DNA of 35,655 nt from Mesorhizobium amorphae (GTDB taxonomy: Bacteria > Pseudomonadota > Alphaproteobacteria > Rhizobiales > Rhizobiaceae), in NCBI GenBank assembly GCA_003240775.1, contig QFNI01000040.1, positions 1 through 35,655 on the forward strand. The letters are read 5' to 3'. The position numbers and the translations under genes were made by a program. The notes under the pieces were generated by a model that searched no databases, had not been told where the DNA came from, and was given only the letters and a program-made list of their open reading frames with translations. Within the stretch, counting starts at the first letter, position 1; each line of letters begins with the position of its first letter. Shown here in pieces: positions 23,546-31,935 of this stretch.

Positions 23546-23617
23546 AGAACTGGAGAAGGGTGCGGCTCAACAACCGCCACGTGAAATTCTTCGACACACT
23601 CTCAGGACACCCCGCCC

Positions 23618-25213
23618 ATGCCCCGCGTTCTCGTTTCCGACAAGCTTTCCCCCACAGCCGTCCAGATCTTCAGGGATCGTGGCGTCGACGTCGATTACCT
23701 GCCCGATCTCGGCAAGGACAAGGAGGCGCTGCTTGCCAAGATCGGCGAGTATGACGGCCTGGCCATCCGCTCCGCCACCAAGGTGACGGAAAAGCTGATC
23801 GCTGCCGCCAAGAACCTCAAGGTCGTCGGCCGCGCCGGCATCGGCGTCGACAATGTCGACATCCCCGCAGCCTCGCGGCGCGGCATCATCGTCATGAACA
23901 CGCCCTTCGGCAATTCCATCACCACAGCCGAGCACGCGGTGGCGCTCATGTTCGCGCTCGCCCGCCAGCTGCCCGAGGCCAACGCCTCCACCCAGGCCGG
24001 CAAGTGGGAGAAGAACCGCTTCATGGGCACCGAGATCACCGGCAAGGTGCTGGGCGTCGTCGGCTGCGGCAATATCGGCTCGATCGTGGCGTCGCGCGGC
24101 GTGGGGCTGCGCATGAAAGTCCTGGCCTACGATCCTTTCCTAGGGGAAGCCCGTGCTTCCGAGCTCGGCGTGGAAAAGGTCGAACTCGAAGACCTCTTCA
24201 CGCGCGCGGACTTCATCACGCTGCACACCCCGCTCACCGACAAGACGCGTGGGATCATCGACAAGGACGCGCTCGCCAAGATGAAGAAGGGCGTGCGCAT
24301 CATCAACTGCGCGCGCGGCGGCCTGATCGTGGAGGCCGATCTCGTTGAGGCGCTGAAGAGTGGGGTGGTGGCGGGGGCCGCGATCGACGTGTTCGAGACC
24401 GAGCCCGCGACCGAAAACCCGCTCTTCGGCATGGAGAACGTGGTGGCGACCCCTCATCTCGGCGCTTCCACCACCGAGGCCCAGGAGAATGTGGCGCTCC
24501 AGGTGGCCGAGCAGATGGCCGACTATCTCGTGAAGGGCGCGGTCTCCAACGCCATCAACATGCCCTCCATCACGGCCGAGGAAGCGCCGCGGCTCAAGCC
24601 CTTCATCAAGCTCGCGGAAGTGCTGGGCTCCTTTGTTGGTCAAGTGACGGAGGAAGCCATCAAGGAGGTCGAGATCCTGTTCGACGGCGCGACCGCCTCC
24701 ATGAACACGCGCGCGCTGATCTCGGCAGCACTCGCCGGGCTGATCCGCCCGCAGGTGGCCGACGTCAACATGGTCTCCGCCCCCGTGATGGCCAAGGAGC
24801 GCGGCGTGATCCTGTCGGAGATCAAGCGCGACAAGTCGGGCGTTTTCGACGGCTACATCAAGCTGACGGTGAAGACCGACAAGCAGACCCGCTCGATCGC
24901 CGGCACCTGCTTCTCCGACGGCAAGCCGCGCTTCATCCAGATCAAGAACATCAATCTGGATGCCGAGGTCGGCCAGCACATGCTCTACACCACCAATGCG
25001 GACGCACCGGGCATCATCGGCCTGCTCGGCACCATCTGCGGCCGTCACGGCGTGAACATCGCCAACTTCCACCTCGGCCGCGACGAGCCCGGCGGCAACG
25101 CGATCGCGCTGCTCTACCTCGACGCGCCGTTCCCCGAGCCGGTTCTCGCCGAACTCCGCGCCGACCCGCGCATTCAGTCGGCCAAGCGTTTGGCTTTCGA
25201 CGTGGGCGCCTGA
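23618..25213 (+). CDS. serA: D-3-phosphoglycerate dehydrogenase SerA
   Basis: NAD-dependent oxidation of 3-phosphoglycerate, the committed step of serine synthesis. 531 residues: the long form with substrate, NAD, intervening (ASB) and C-terminal ACT domains. The NAD-binding motif is VLGVVGCGNIGSIVA; catalytic arginine, glutamate and histidine lie in NCARGGLIVEADL, VFETEPA and TPHLGASTTEAQ. The ACT domain begins near residue 455 (LYTTNADAPGIIGLLGTICG) and would allow serine feedback. The ATG at 23618 begins MPRVLVSDKLSPTAV, as expected. Followed by a very strong terminator. Confidence 0.97.
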   Translation: MPRVLVSDKLSPTAVQIFRDRGVDVDYLPDLGKDKEALLAKIGEYDGLAIRSATKVTEKLIAAAKNLKVVGRAGIGVDNVDIPAASRRGIIVMNTPFGNSITTAEHAVALMFALARQLPEANASTQAGKWEKNRFMGTEITGKVLGVVGCGNIGSIVASRGVGLRMKVLAYDPFLGEARASELGVEKVELEDLFTRADFITLHTPLTDKTRGIIDKDALAKMKKGVRIINCARGGLIVEADLVEALKSGVVAGAAIDVFETEPATENPLFGMENVVATPHLGASTTEAQENVALQVAEQMADYLVKGAVSNAINMPSITAEEAPRLKPFIKLAEVLGSFVGQVTEEAIKEVEILFDGATASMNTRALISAALAGLIRPQVADVNMVSAPVMAKERGVILSEIKRDKSGVFDGYIKLTVKTDKQTRSIAGTCFSDGKPRFIQIKNINLDAEVGQHMLYTTNADAPGIIGLLGTICGRHGVNIANFHLGRDEPGGNAIALLYLDAPFPEPVLAELRADPRIQSAKRLAFDVGA

Positions 25214-25267
25214 GGGACAAGAGGGCCTGTCGGTATTTCAAGACCGACTATGTGTCTGGCCAATTAA

Positions 25268-25305
25268 GCCAAGAAAAGGGCGCCGGAGGGCGCCCTTTTC
25301 TTGGC
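25268..25305. terminator. Strong bidirectional terminator between serA and the EamA gene
   Basis: A perfect 17-bp stem (25268-25284 with 25289-25305) around a GGAG loop, with AAAA on one arm and TTTT on the other, so it can end transcription from both serA (plus) and the convergent EamA gene (minus). Confidence 0.88.
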
Positions 25306-25346
25306 GCACCTTTCGCCTCTGTGGCGGCGCACCGCCCTAACGGCGT

Positions 25347-25378
25347 GGATTCTCGGGTCAAGCCAGAGAGGGATGAAG
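25347..25378. repeat. Degenerate dispersed intergenic repeat
   Basis: The stretch GGATTCTCGGGTCAAGCC, followed by AGAGAGGGATGA, resembles the common alphaproteobacterial intergenic element in which CTCGGG-TCAA-GCCCGAG forms a hairpin; here the second arm has decayed. It lies between serA and the EamA gene. Single copy in the window. Confidence 0.4.
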
Positions 25379-25450
25379 CGGGGGTGGGGGGTGATGCAAC
25401 CCAAACCCGCTCCCGGATCGACGTCTCCCTCCTCCCCTCGTCATTATACC

Positions 25451-26338
25451 CTAGCCAAGCCTTCGCCCGCTCCATTCAGCCAACGCAATGCCCGCGAGCA
25501 CCAAGGCCAACGCCGCTGCGTGGTAGGCGAAGACCTGTTCGCCCAGGACGGCCACGGCGAGCAGGGTGCCGCAGATGGGGACGAGGTTGATGAAAAGGCC
25601 CGCGCGGTTCGCGCCGATCAGCTCGACGCCGCGGATATAGAAGACCTGGGCGACCAGCGACGGCAGAAGCCCGGCATAGAGGATCACGGCCCAGCCCTGG
25701 GCGTCGGGCCACAGAAGCGCGCCCCATGCCCATTCTGCGAAAACGAAAGGCAGGGAAGACAGAAAGGCCAGCCCGGTCAGGGCCGTCATCAGGCTCAGCC
25801 AGTGAAGGGGTGGGCGCTTGCGCAGCATCACCGTGTAGGCGGCGTAGACCAGAAGCGCTACCAGCATGATGGCGTCACCGCGGTTGACGTCTAGCGCGAG
25901 GAGCCGCGCCGGCTCGCCATGAGCTGCGGTCAGCACCACGCCTAGAACCGAAAGCGAGAAGCCTGCGATCTGGCCCCAGGCGACGCGCTGCCCGAACAGA
26001 AGGAAGTTGCCGATGAAGATCAGCATGGGAATCGCGGCCTGCTCGATCGAGGTGTTGACCGCGCTCGTGAACAAAAGCGCGGAATAAAGCGCCACGTTGA
26101 ACAGTGTGAAGCCAAAAAGGCCGAGCGTGAAGAGAAGCGGCAGGTTCGCCCGCACGGCCTCGCGCTCGCGTTTCAGATGATGGCGCCCGATCACCACGAG
26201 CACGATCAGCGCCAAGCCGAGCCGCGAGGACGTCAGCAGCATCGGCGAGACGTGGCCCATCGCCAGCTTGCCCGCCACGCTGTTGCCGCCCCAGAGCAGG
26301 CTGGTCAGAAAGAGAAGGCCATAGGCGGAAAGGTTCAT
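25451..26338 (-). CDS. EamA/DMT-family transporter
   Basis: Drug/metabolite-transporter-type inner-membrane protein, usually a ten-helix exporter of amino acids or metabolites. 295 residues, made of two EamA halves. The first half starts GLLFLTSLLWGGNSVAGKLA, and the second contains AIMLVALLVYAAYTVMLRK and ends FINLVPICGTLLAVAVLGE, the typical DMT signature. I start at the ATG at 26338, after GGAG; a 12-residue upstream extension is hydrophilic and unlikely. It is convergent with serA and divergent from purA (146 bp apart). The substrate is unknown. Confidence 0.92.
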   Translation of the reverse strand: MNLSAYGLLFLTSLLWGGNSVAGKLAMGHVSPMLLTSSRLGLALIVLVVIGRHHLKREREAVRANLPLLFTLGLFGFTLFNVALYSALLFTSAVNTSIEQAAIPMLIFIGNFLLFGQRVAWGQIAGFSLSVLGVVLTAAHGEPARLLALDVNRGDAIMLVALLVYAAYTVMLRKRPPLHWLSLMTALTGLAFLSSLPFVFAEWAWGALLWPDAQGWAVILYAGLLPSLVAQVFYIRGVELIGANRAGLFINLVPICGTLLAVAVLGEQVFAYHAAALALVLAGIALAEWSGRRLG

Positions 26339-26484
26339 TCCCGCTCCATGGCGCCATCCCCCCGATCCTTGCAAGCCCGGCGTCCAAAAGCGTGGATCGG
26401 GGCGCGATCGTCAAAACAAAGGTCGCGGGCGGCGGTTTCGCCCGTTATAGAGGCACCGCTTCGCGAAAAACGGGGAAACTTGGC

Positions 26485-27774
26485 ATGGCCAATGTGGTGG
26501 TCGTCGGCTCGCAATGGGGCGACGAGGGCAAAGGCAAGATCGTGGACTGGCTGTCCGAGCGCGCCGACGTGGTGGTGCGCTTTCAGGGCGGGCACAATGC
26601 CGGCCATACACTGGTGATCGACGGCGTGTCCTACAAGCTCGCGCTGCTGCCTTCGGGCCTCGTGCAGGGCAAGTTGTCGGTGATCGGCAACGGCGTCGTG
26701 GTGGACCCCCATCATTTCGTGGCCGAACTCGAGCGTCTGCGCGGGCAGGGCGTCACCATCACACCCGAGCTTCTGCGCATCGCGGACAACGCGCCGCTGA
26801 TCCTGTCGGTCCACCGCGAGCTCGATGCCCTGCGCGAGGACGGCAACGCGGCGCTCAAGATCGGCACCACCAAGCGCGGCATCGGCCCGGCCTACGAGGA
26901 CAAGGTGGGCCGCCGTGCGATCCGCCTCGTGGATCTCGCCGAGCCCGGCACGCTCGCCGCGAAGATCGAGCGTCTGCTCGCCCACCACAACGCGCTGCGC
27001 CGCGGCATGGATCTGCCGGAGATCGAACCGCAGACGCTCTACGACGAATTGATGGCGGTGGCCGACGCCATCCTGCCTTTCATGGACCAGGTTTGGCGCG
27101 TGCTGGATGAAAAGCACAAGGCAGGCGCGCGCATGCTGTTCGAGGGCGCGCAAGGGGCGCTTCTCGACAACGACCACGGCACCTACCCCTATGTGACCTC
27201 GTCCAACACGGTCGCTGGACAGGCAGCCGGCGGCACGGGGCTCGGGCCCACTGCCATCGGTTATGTGCTCGGCATCACCAAGGCCTACACGACGCGCGTG
27301 GGCGAGGGGCCGTTCCCTTGCGAGTTGCATGACGATATCGGCAAGCATTTGGCGACGGTGGGCCGTGAGGTCGGCGTCAACACGGGCCGCCCGCGCCGCT
27401 GCGGCTGGTTCGACGCGGTGCTGGTGCGCCAGACCGTGCGCACGTCCGGCATCTCGGGCATCGCGCTGACCAAGCTCGACGTGCTCGACGGGCTGAACGA
27501 GATCAAGATCTGCGTAGCCTACGAACTCGACGGCGTGCGAATCGATCACCTGCCCGCCTCAATGGGAGCACAACAACGGGTTAAGCCGGTTTACGAAGTG
27601 CTGGAAGGCTGGCAGGAAACCACCGCGGGCGCGCGCAGCTGGAACCAGCTTCCAGCGCAGGCGGTGAAGTATGTGCGCTACATCGAGGAGCTGATCGGCG
27701 CGCCGGTTGCTCTGCTTTCCACGAGCCCCGAACGCGACGACACCATCCTTGTGACGGACCCGTTTCGGGATTAG
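26485..27774 (+). CDS. purA: Adenylosuccinate synthetase PurA
   Basis: GTP-dependent condensation of IMP with aspartate to adenylosuccinate, first committed step to AMP. 429 residues, normal. The P-loop-like GSQWGDEGKGK is at residues 8-18 with catalytic base D13; NAGHT places the catalytic H41. The IMP- and GTP-binding segments FEGAQGALLDNDHGTYPYVTSSNT and TTGARSWNQLP are present (the latter as TAGARSWNQLP). The ATG at 26485 follows GGGGAA. It is 58 bp before the next gene, which may be cotranscribed. Confidence 0.97.
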   Translation: MANVVVVGSQWGDEGKGKIVDWLSERADVVVRFQGGHNAGHTLVIDGVSYKLALLPSGLVQGKLSVIGNGVVVDPHHFVAELERLRGQGVTITPELLRIADNAPLILSVHRELDALREDGNAALKIGTTKRGIGPAYEDKVGRRAIRLVDLAEPGTLAAKIERLLAHHNALRRGMDLPEIEPQTLYDELMAVADAILPFMDQVWRVLDEKHKAGARMLFEGAQGALLDNDHGTYPYVTSSNTVAGQAAGGTGLGPTAIGYVLGITKAYTTRVGEGPFPCELHDDIGKHLATVGREVGVNTGRPRRCGWFDAVLVRQTVRTSGISGIALTKLDVLDGLNEIKICVAYELDGVRIDHLPASMGAQQRVKPVYEVLEGWQETTAGARSWNQLPAQAVKYVRYIEELIGAPVALLSTSPERDDTILVTDPFRD

Positions 27775-27832
27775 ATCGAATTTTCAGGGAATGGCGGCAT
27801 GATCCGTCCTTCCGGGCGGCAAGACGGCGGCA

Positions 27833-29752
27833 ATGGCGGATTTCGTAGCGGTTCTCAAGAAAACCCTTGGCGGCATGGGCGAGCCCTCGCCGCAGATGCG
27901 GACCCGCGTCTATGACAAGGCGCGCGCTACGATCGAGGCGAAGCTCGCAGCCCTCAACCCGCCGGCGCCTGAAGCCGTGGCCCAGCGCCAGCGCCAGGCG
28001 CTGGAAGACGCGATCGCCAGCGTGGAGCGCGACTATGCGCCGCCGCCCGCGGCTGCACCCGCGCCCAAGGCGCCCGAACCCAAGCCCGACCCGCTGGCCG
28101 AGCTGGACAACGTGTTTTCCTCGATCAACCGCCAGCGGCAGACCCCGCTTGCGCCATCGCGCGCGACCTCAACCCCGCCTGCGCCCAAGCCCGCCGAGCC
28201 TGCGCCGGCGGCCGTTGCGCCCCAGGCCCCCAAGCCCGCTTCTGCACCCGTTTCGCCGCCCAAGCCCGCTTCCGAGCGCGTGGCCCCACCGGCCCCACCA
28301 GTGCAGCCCGTGCGGCCGGCTTCTGAGCGTGTGGCGACGCCGCTGCCACCCGTGACGCCCGTTCGCGCCGAGCCTGCGCCTGTTCCCTCTCCGCCGCCCC
28401 GCCCGGCAGCACCGGCACCTTCGTTCAGTGCGCAGCGCCCCGTTCCACCGCCGCCTGTCGCCCAACCCGCACCATCCGTTTCGTCGGCGAAGGTGGAAGA
28501 CAAGGACGACACGTTTCCCGACCACATCTTCGATGACCGCGAGCGTGAGCCGGAAACGGCCGAAGACGAGCGCGACGTGTTCGCCTCCACAGATTTCGCC
28601 GCCCATGACGCGGCGCGCGACGAGTTCTCGGACGACTGGCGTGGCGAAGCTCTGCCGCCGCAGGAAGAAGAGCGCGTGCGCCGCAACCGCACGGGGTTAG
28701 CCATCGCAGCCGTCGCTATTCTCGCGGTCGGTGGCGGCGCGATCGCGGCCTGGCAGGGCTACAACCCGTTTGCGGGCGACACCACGGCGGTGACCGAAAC
28801 GGAAACCCCTTCCACCGACATCGCGGCGCAAGCTCCACCGGCCGAGACGCCGGCTGTCGAGACCGCAACGCCGGAAACTGCTGAGGAAGAAGGCGAGGAG
28901 GCTGCAGCCGCCACGCCGCCGGCCGAGCCCGAGCAGGAAGTCGCGGCAGTCGCACCCGAGGCGGAGGTCACCGACCCCGCTCCCGCAGCACCGGCCGCGA
29001 GCACCAAGTTCACCCAGCGGCTCACCGCCGACGGGCAGGAGATCGACGAGGGTGCCGGCACGGGCGCCGGCGCGCTGGGCGAGGGCACTTCGGTCGCGGC
29101 CGTCTCGCCGTCGCAGCCCGCGACCCCGCCCGGCTCGGCGCCCGCCACCACCGCCCAGGCGCCGGCCACCTCGGCGCCCGCGCAGGGCAACGCGGCGCTT
29201 CCTGTGGCACAGCGCGCGATCTTCTACGAAGAGCGCACGAACGTGGCGCAGAGCTCGGCCGAGACCGGCACGATCCTTTGGAGCAACGTGACGGAATCGC
29301 CTGGCGGCGACATGGCGGCAGAGCCCGCGGTGCGAGCGGAAGCCGCGATCCCCGCGAAGAACGTTCAGCTTCGCATGACCATCCGCCGCAACGGCGACCG
29401 CACGCTGCCCGCGAGCCACATCATCGAGCTGATCTTCCTGACGCCCGAGGGCTTCGAGGGCGGCGGCATCGAGAACGTGCTGCGGGTTTCCATGAAGAAT
29501 TCCGAGCAGGAAACGGGCGCGGCCCTTCGCGGCATCCCCGCCAAGATCGCCGAGGGCTATTTCCTGATCGCGCTCAGCGACAACCCAGCCGACATCCAGG
29601 CGAACCTGGCACTCCTGCGCCAGCAGAGCTGGATCGACGTGCCAGTGGTCTACAAGTCCGGCCGCCGTGCGCTGATCACCATGGAAAAGGGCATTCCAGG
29701 TGAGCAGGCCTTCAACGAGGCACTGCGTGCCTGGGGCGGCAACAGCGGTTGA
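27833..29752 (+). CDS. Large single-pass membrane protein, function unknown
   Basis: 639 residues. Four parts can be seen. (1) A conserved-looking helical N-terminus of about 70 residues (KKTLGGMGEPSPQMRTRVYD). (2) A cytoplasmic low-complexity region very rich in Pro/Ala to about 215, then an acidic stretch (DKDDTFPDHIFDDRE). (3) One membrane helix near 286-307 (TGLAIAAVAILAVGGGAIAAW). (4) An Ala/Pro/Glu-rich periplasmic linker leading to a globular C-terminal domain (about 455-639) with ITMEKGIPGEQAFNEALRAWG at its end. The shape resembles proteins that span the envelope, such as TolA or SPOR-type proteins, but no named domain is recognised. It lies between purA and rpoH. The ATG at 27833 has only a weak ribosome site. 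Confidence 0.75.
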   Translation: MADFVAVLKKTLGGMGEPSPQMRTRVYDKARATIEAKLAALNPPAPEAVAQRQRQALEDAIASVERDYAPPPAAAPAPKAPEPKPDPLAELDNVFSSINRQRQTPLAPSRATSTPPAPKPAEPAPAAVAPQAPKPASAPVSPPKPASERVAPPAPPVQPVRPASERVATPLPPVTPVRAEPAPVPSPPPRPAAPAPSFSAQRPVPPPPVAQPAPSVSSAKVEDKDDTFPDHIFDDREREPETAEDERDVFASTDFAAHDAARDEFSDDWRGEALPPQEEERVRRNRTGLAIAAVAILAVGGGAIAAWQGYNPFAGDTTAVTETETPSTDIAAQAPPAETPAVETATPETAEEEGEEAAAATPPAEPEQEVAAVAPEAEVTDPAPAAPAASTKFTQRLTADGQEIDEGAGTGAGALGEGTSVAAVSPSQPATPPGSAPATTAQAPATSAPAQGNAALPVAQRAIFYEERTNVAQSSAETGTILWSNVTESPGGDMAAEPAVRAEAAIPAKNVQLRMTIRRNGDRTLPASHIIELIFLTPEGFEGGGIENVLRVSMKNSEQETGAALRGIPAKIAEGYFLIALSDNPADIQANLALLRQQSWIDVPVVYKSGRRALITMEKGIPGEQAFNEALRAWGGNSG

Positions 29753-29777
29753 TCGGGCCTTTACCCAACGCAAACGA

Positions 29778-29808
29778 AAAGGGCCGCTGGGATGACCGGC
29801 GGCCCTTT
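29778..29808. terminator. Bidirectional terminator between the unknown membrane protein and rpoH
   Basis: A 10-bp stem AAAGGGCCGC / GCGGCCCTTT (29778-29787 with 29799-29808) with an 11-base loop; the minus strand reads CCCTTTTCG after the stem. It lies between convergent genes. Confidence 0.7.
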
Positions 29809-29829
29809 CGCTATTCATCATGCATTCGA

Positions 29830-30738
29830 TCAGGCAGGTTCGGCCTCGATCACGCGCAACGCCTGCGCCTGACGACGGGCTGCGGCCTTCACCGCTTCCT
29901 GCACCTTCTCGAAGGCGCGCACCTCGATCTGGCGCACGCGCTCGCGGGAGATGTTGAACTCGCCTGAGAGTTCCTCAAGCGTGATCGGGTCTTCCGCCAG
30001 GCGGCGTGCCTCGAAGATGCGACGCTCGCGGTCGTTGAGCACGCCAAGCGCCTCGCCCAGCATGCCGCGCCGGTTTTCCAGCTCGTCCTGCTCGACCAGC
30101 ACCTGCTCGGCGGTTTCCGAGTCGTCCACCAGCCAGTCCTGCCACTCGCCCCCTTCGCCTTCGGAGGCGCGGATGGGGGCATTGAGCGACGCGTCGCCCG
30201 AAAGGCGGCGGTTCATGGAGATGACATCGGCTTCGGGCACGTTCAGGCGGGTCGCGATCTCCGTCACCTGATCGGGACGAAGGTCGCCCTCGTCGAGCGC
30301 CTGAATCTTGCCCTTCACCTTGCGCAAGTTGAAGAACAGCCGCTTCTGGTTGGCCGTGGTGCCCATCTTCACGAGGCTCCACGAACGCAGGATATATTCT
30401 TGGATCGAAGCCTTGATCCACCACATGGCATAGGTCGCAAGACGGAAGCCGCGCTCGGGCTCGAACTTCTTGACGGCCTGCATGAGGCCCACATTGCCTT
30501 CCGAGATCACCTCGCCGATCGGCAGACCGTAGCCGCGATAGCCCATGGCGATCTTGGCCACGAGACGCAGGTGGCTGGTGACGAGCTTGTGCGCGGCCTT
30601 TGTGTCGTCATGCTCCGAATACCGCTTGGCGAGCATGTACTCTTCCTGCGGCTGGAGCATGGGGAAGCGGCGGATTTCTTCGAGATAGCGGCTGAGGCCG
30701 CCTTCTCCGCTGGCAATGCTGGGCAGTGACTGGGCCAT
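29830..30738 (-). CDS. rpoH: RNA polymerase heat-shock sigma factor RpoH
   Basis: Sigma-32-type factor for chaperone and protease genes. 302 residues. Region 2 contains SHLRLVAKIAMGYRGYGLP and GFRLATYAMWWIKASIQEYILRSWS; the RpoH box is recognisable in NQKRLFFNLRKVKG, which distinguishes it from RpoD-like factors. Region 4 has LTLEELSGEFNISRERVRQIE as ITLEELSGEFNISRERVRQI. The ATG at 30738 follows AAGGAGGGG; a 26-residue upstream extension is Arg-rich and not family-like. It lies 102 bp after rluD on the same strand. The gap holds a possible sigma-32 promoter and a stable hairpin. Alphaproteobacteria often have two RpoH proteins; which this is cannot be told. Confidence 0.95.
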   Translation of the reverse strand: MAQSLPSIASGEGGLSRYLEEIRRFPMLQPQEEYMLAKRYSEHDDTKAAHKLVTSHLRLVAKIAMGYRGYGLPIGEVISEGNVGLMQAVKKFEPERGFRLATYAMWWIKASIQEYILRSWSLVKMGTTANQKRLFFNLRKVKGKIQALDEGDLRPDQVTEIATRLNVPEADVISMNRRLSGDASLNAPIRASEGEGGEWQDWLVDDSETAEQVLVEQDELENRRGMLGEALGVLNDRERRIFEARRLAEDPITLEELSGEFNISRERVRQIEVRAFEKVQEAVKAAARRQAQALRVIEAEPA

Positions 30739-30790
30739 AAAGCACCCCTCCTTACGTGTTTGGCACCCCCTCTCCGAGGCAGGCGCGAAA

Positions 30791-30807
30791 CGCCGGGCAC
30801 CCCGGCG
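30791..30807 (-). other. Stable hairpin in the rpoH leader
   Basis: A 7-bp perfect stem CGCCGGG / CCCGGCG with a three-base loop, about 53 bases before the rpoH ATG and just after the proposed transcript start. No T-run follows, so it is not a terminator. It may protect or regulate the message. Confidence 0.45.
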
Positions 30808-30816
30808 TCCCGACAC

Positions 30817-30845
30817 ATATGGGAAGCCGCGTAAGGCTTTTTAAG
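30817..30845 (-). promoter_or_regulatory. Candidate sigma-32-type promoter of rpoH
   Basis: On the minus strand: CTTAAA (30845-30840), 17 bases, CCATAT (30822-30817). This is close to the rhizobial RpoH consensus (CTTGAA, about 17 bases, CCANAT), differing at one base of the -35 element. It overlaps the rluD stop codon. If used, rpoH would be partly self-activating. Confidence 0.4.
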
Positions 30846-31917
30846 AGCTCAAGCCTTGAGCCGTTCCCCCTTCACGCCCATTTGAGGCGGTTGCTCTGAA
30901 GGCGTCTGCCAGCCCCGCCATGTCGGGGGGCAGGGGGCTCGTGAAGCGCATCCGTTCGCCTGTCTCGGGATGCCTGAAGCCGAGCAGAAAAGCGTGGAGC
31001 GCTTGGCGTGGAAACGTCTCGACCGTTTCGCGCAGATCCGTGGGCAGCTTGGCCGCCTTTGTGCGGAAGCCGCGGCCATAGAGCGGATCGCCGATGATCG
31101 GGTGGCGGATATGGTCGAGATGCACCCGGATCTGGTGGGTGCGCCCGGTTTCCAGACGGCATTCGAGAAGCGCCGCGGCGGAGCCGAAGCACTCGGCGAC
31201 CTCGAAGCGCGTCACCGCATGGCGCGCATCGCTGCGGCCTTCGGGCACCACCGCGCGGCGGATGGGATCTCGGCTGTCGCGGCCCAAAGGCGCGTCGATC
31301 GTGCCGCCGCGTTCGGGCGCGCCCCAGACGATCGCGCGATAGGCACGTTCCAGATCGCCGTCGCGGCCGTGTTCGGCGAAGCTCTGTGCCAGCGCGCGGT
31401 GAGCCGCATCGGTTTTTGCAGCCACAATTACCCCGCTCGTGTCGGCGTCGAGACGGTGCACGATGCCCGGCCGCTTCACGCCGCCGATGCCGGACAGGCT
31501 GTCGCCGCAGTGGAAAAGCAGCGCATTCACCAATGTGCCCGATGGATTGCCTGCGCCCGGATGCACGACGAGCCCCGCAGGCTTGTCGATCACGATCAGA
31601 CTTGCATCCTCGAAGAGCACGGCGAGCGGAATCTGTTCCGGCAGCGGCTCGGCGTCCTGCGCCTCGGGTAGGACGAGCACCACACGCTCTCCGCCCTTGA
31701 GCTTGCGCTTGGGCTCGCGCTCGACCGCGCCGTCGACGCTCACATGGCCGTCGCGGACGAGTGCCTGGATGCGGGCGCGGGACAGAGCGGGCGCCCAGGC
31801 CTGCGCCGCCCACTGGTCGAGGCGCTGTCCCGCCGCTTCCGGGCCCGCCAGCCGCTCCTCGCTTGCGGGGGCGTCCGCTTTGTGGGAAGCGCTGGATGCT
31901 GCCGAAGAGGCAATCAC
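30841..31917 (-). CDS. rluD: Pseudouridine synthase, RluA/RluD family
   Basis: Makes pseudouridine in 23S rRNA (RluD acts on helix 69). 358 residues from the GTG at 31917. An S4 RNA-binding domain comes first (QRLDQWAAQAWAPALSRARIQ, about residues 31-51), then the catalytic domain with PGIVHRLDADTSG; D157 of HRLD is the catalytic aspartate. LETGRTHQIRVHLDHIRHPIIGDPLYG is the conserved RluA-family stretch. The frame is open much further upstream, but that part is antisense to the next gene and poor in family features; no ATG is available in the sensible range. The start is therefore the weak point. Likely cotranscribed with rpoH downstream. Confidence 0.9.
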   Translation of the reverse strand: MIASSAASSASHKADAPASEERLAGPEAAGQRLDQWAAQAWAPALSRARIQALVRDGHVSVDGAVEREPKRKLKGGERVVLVLPEAQDAEPLPEQIPLAVLFEDASLIVIDKPAGLVVHPGAGNPSGTLVNALLFHCGDSLSGIGGVKRPGIVHRLDADTSGVIVAAKTDAAHRALAQSFAEHGRDGDLERAYRAIVWGAPERGGTIDAPLGRDSRDPIRRAVVPEGRSDARHAVTRFEVAECFGSAAALLECRLETGRTHQIRVHLDHIRHPIIGDPLYGRGFRTKAAKLPTDLRETVETFPRQALHAFLLGFRHPETGERMRFTSPLPPDMAGLADAFRATASNGREGGTAQGLSS

Positions 31918-31935
31918 AGGGTCGAACGCTGAGGC

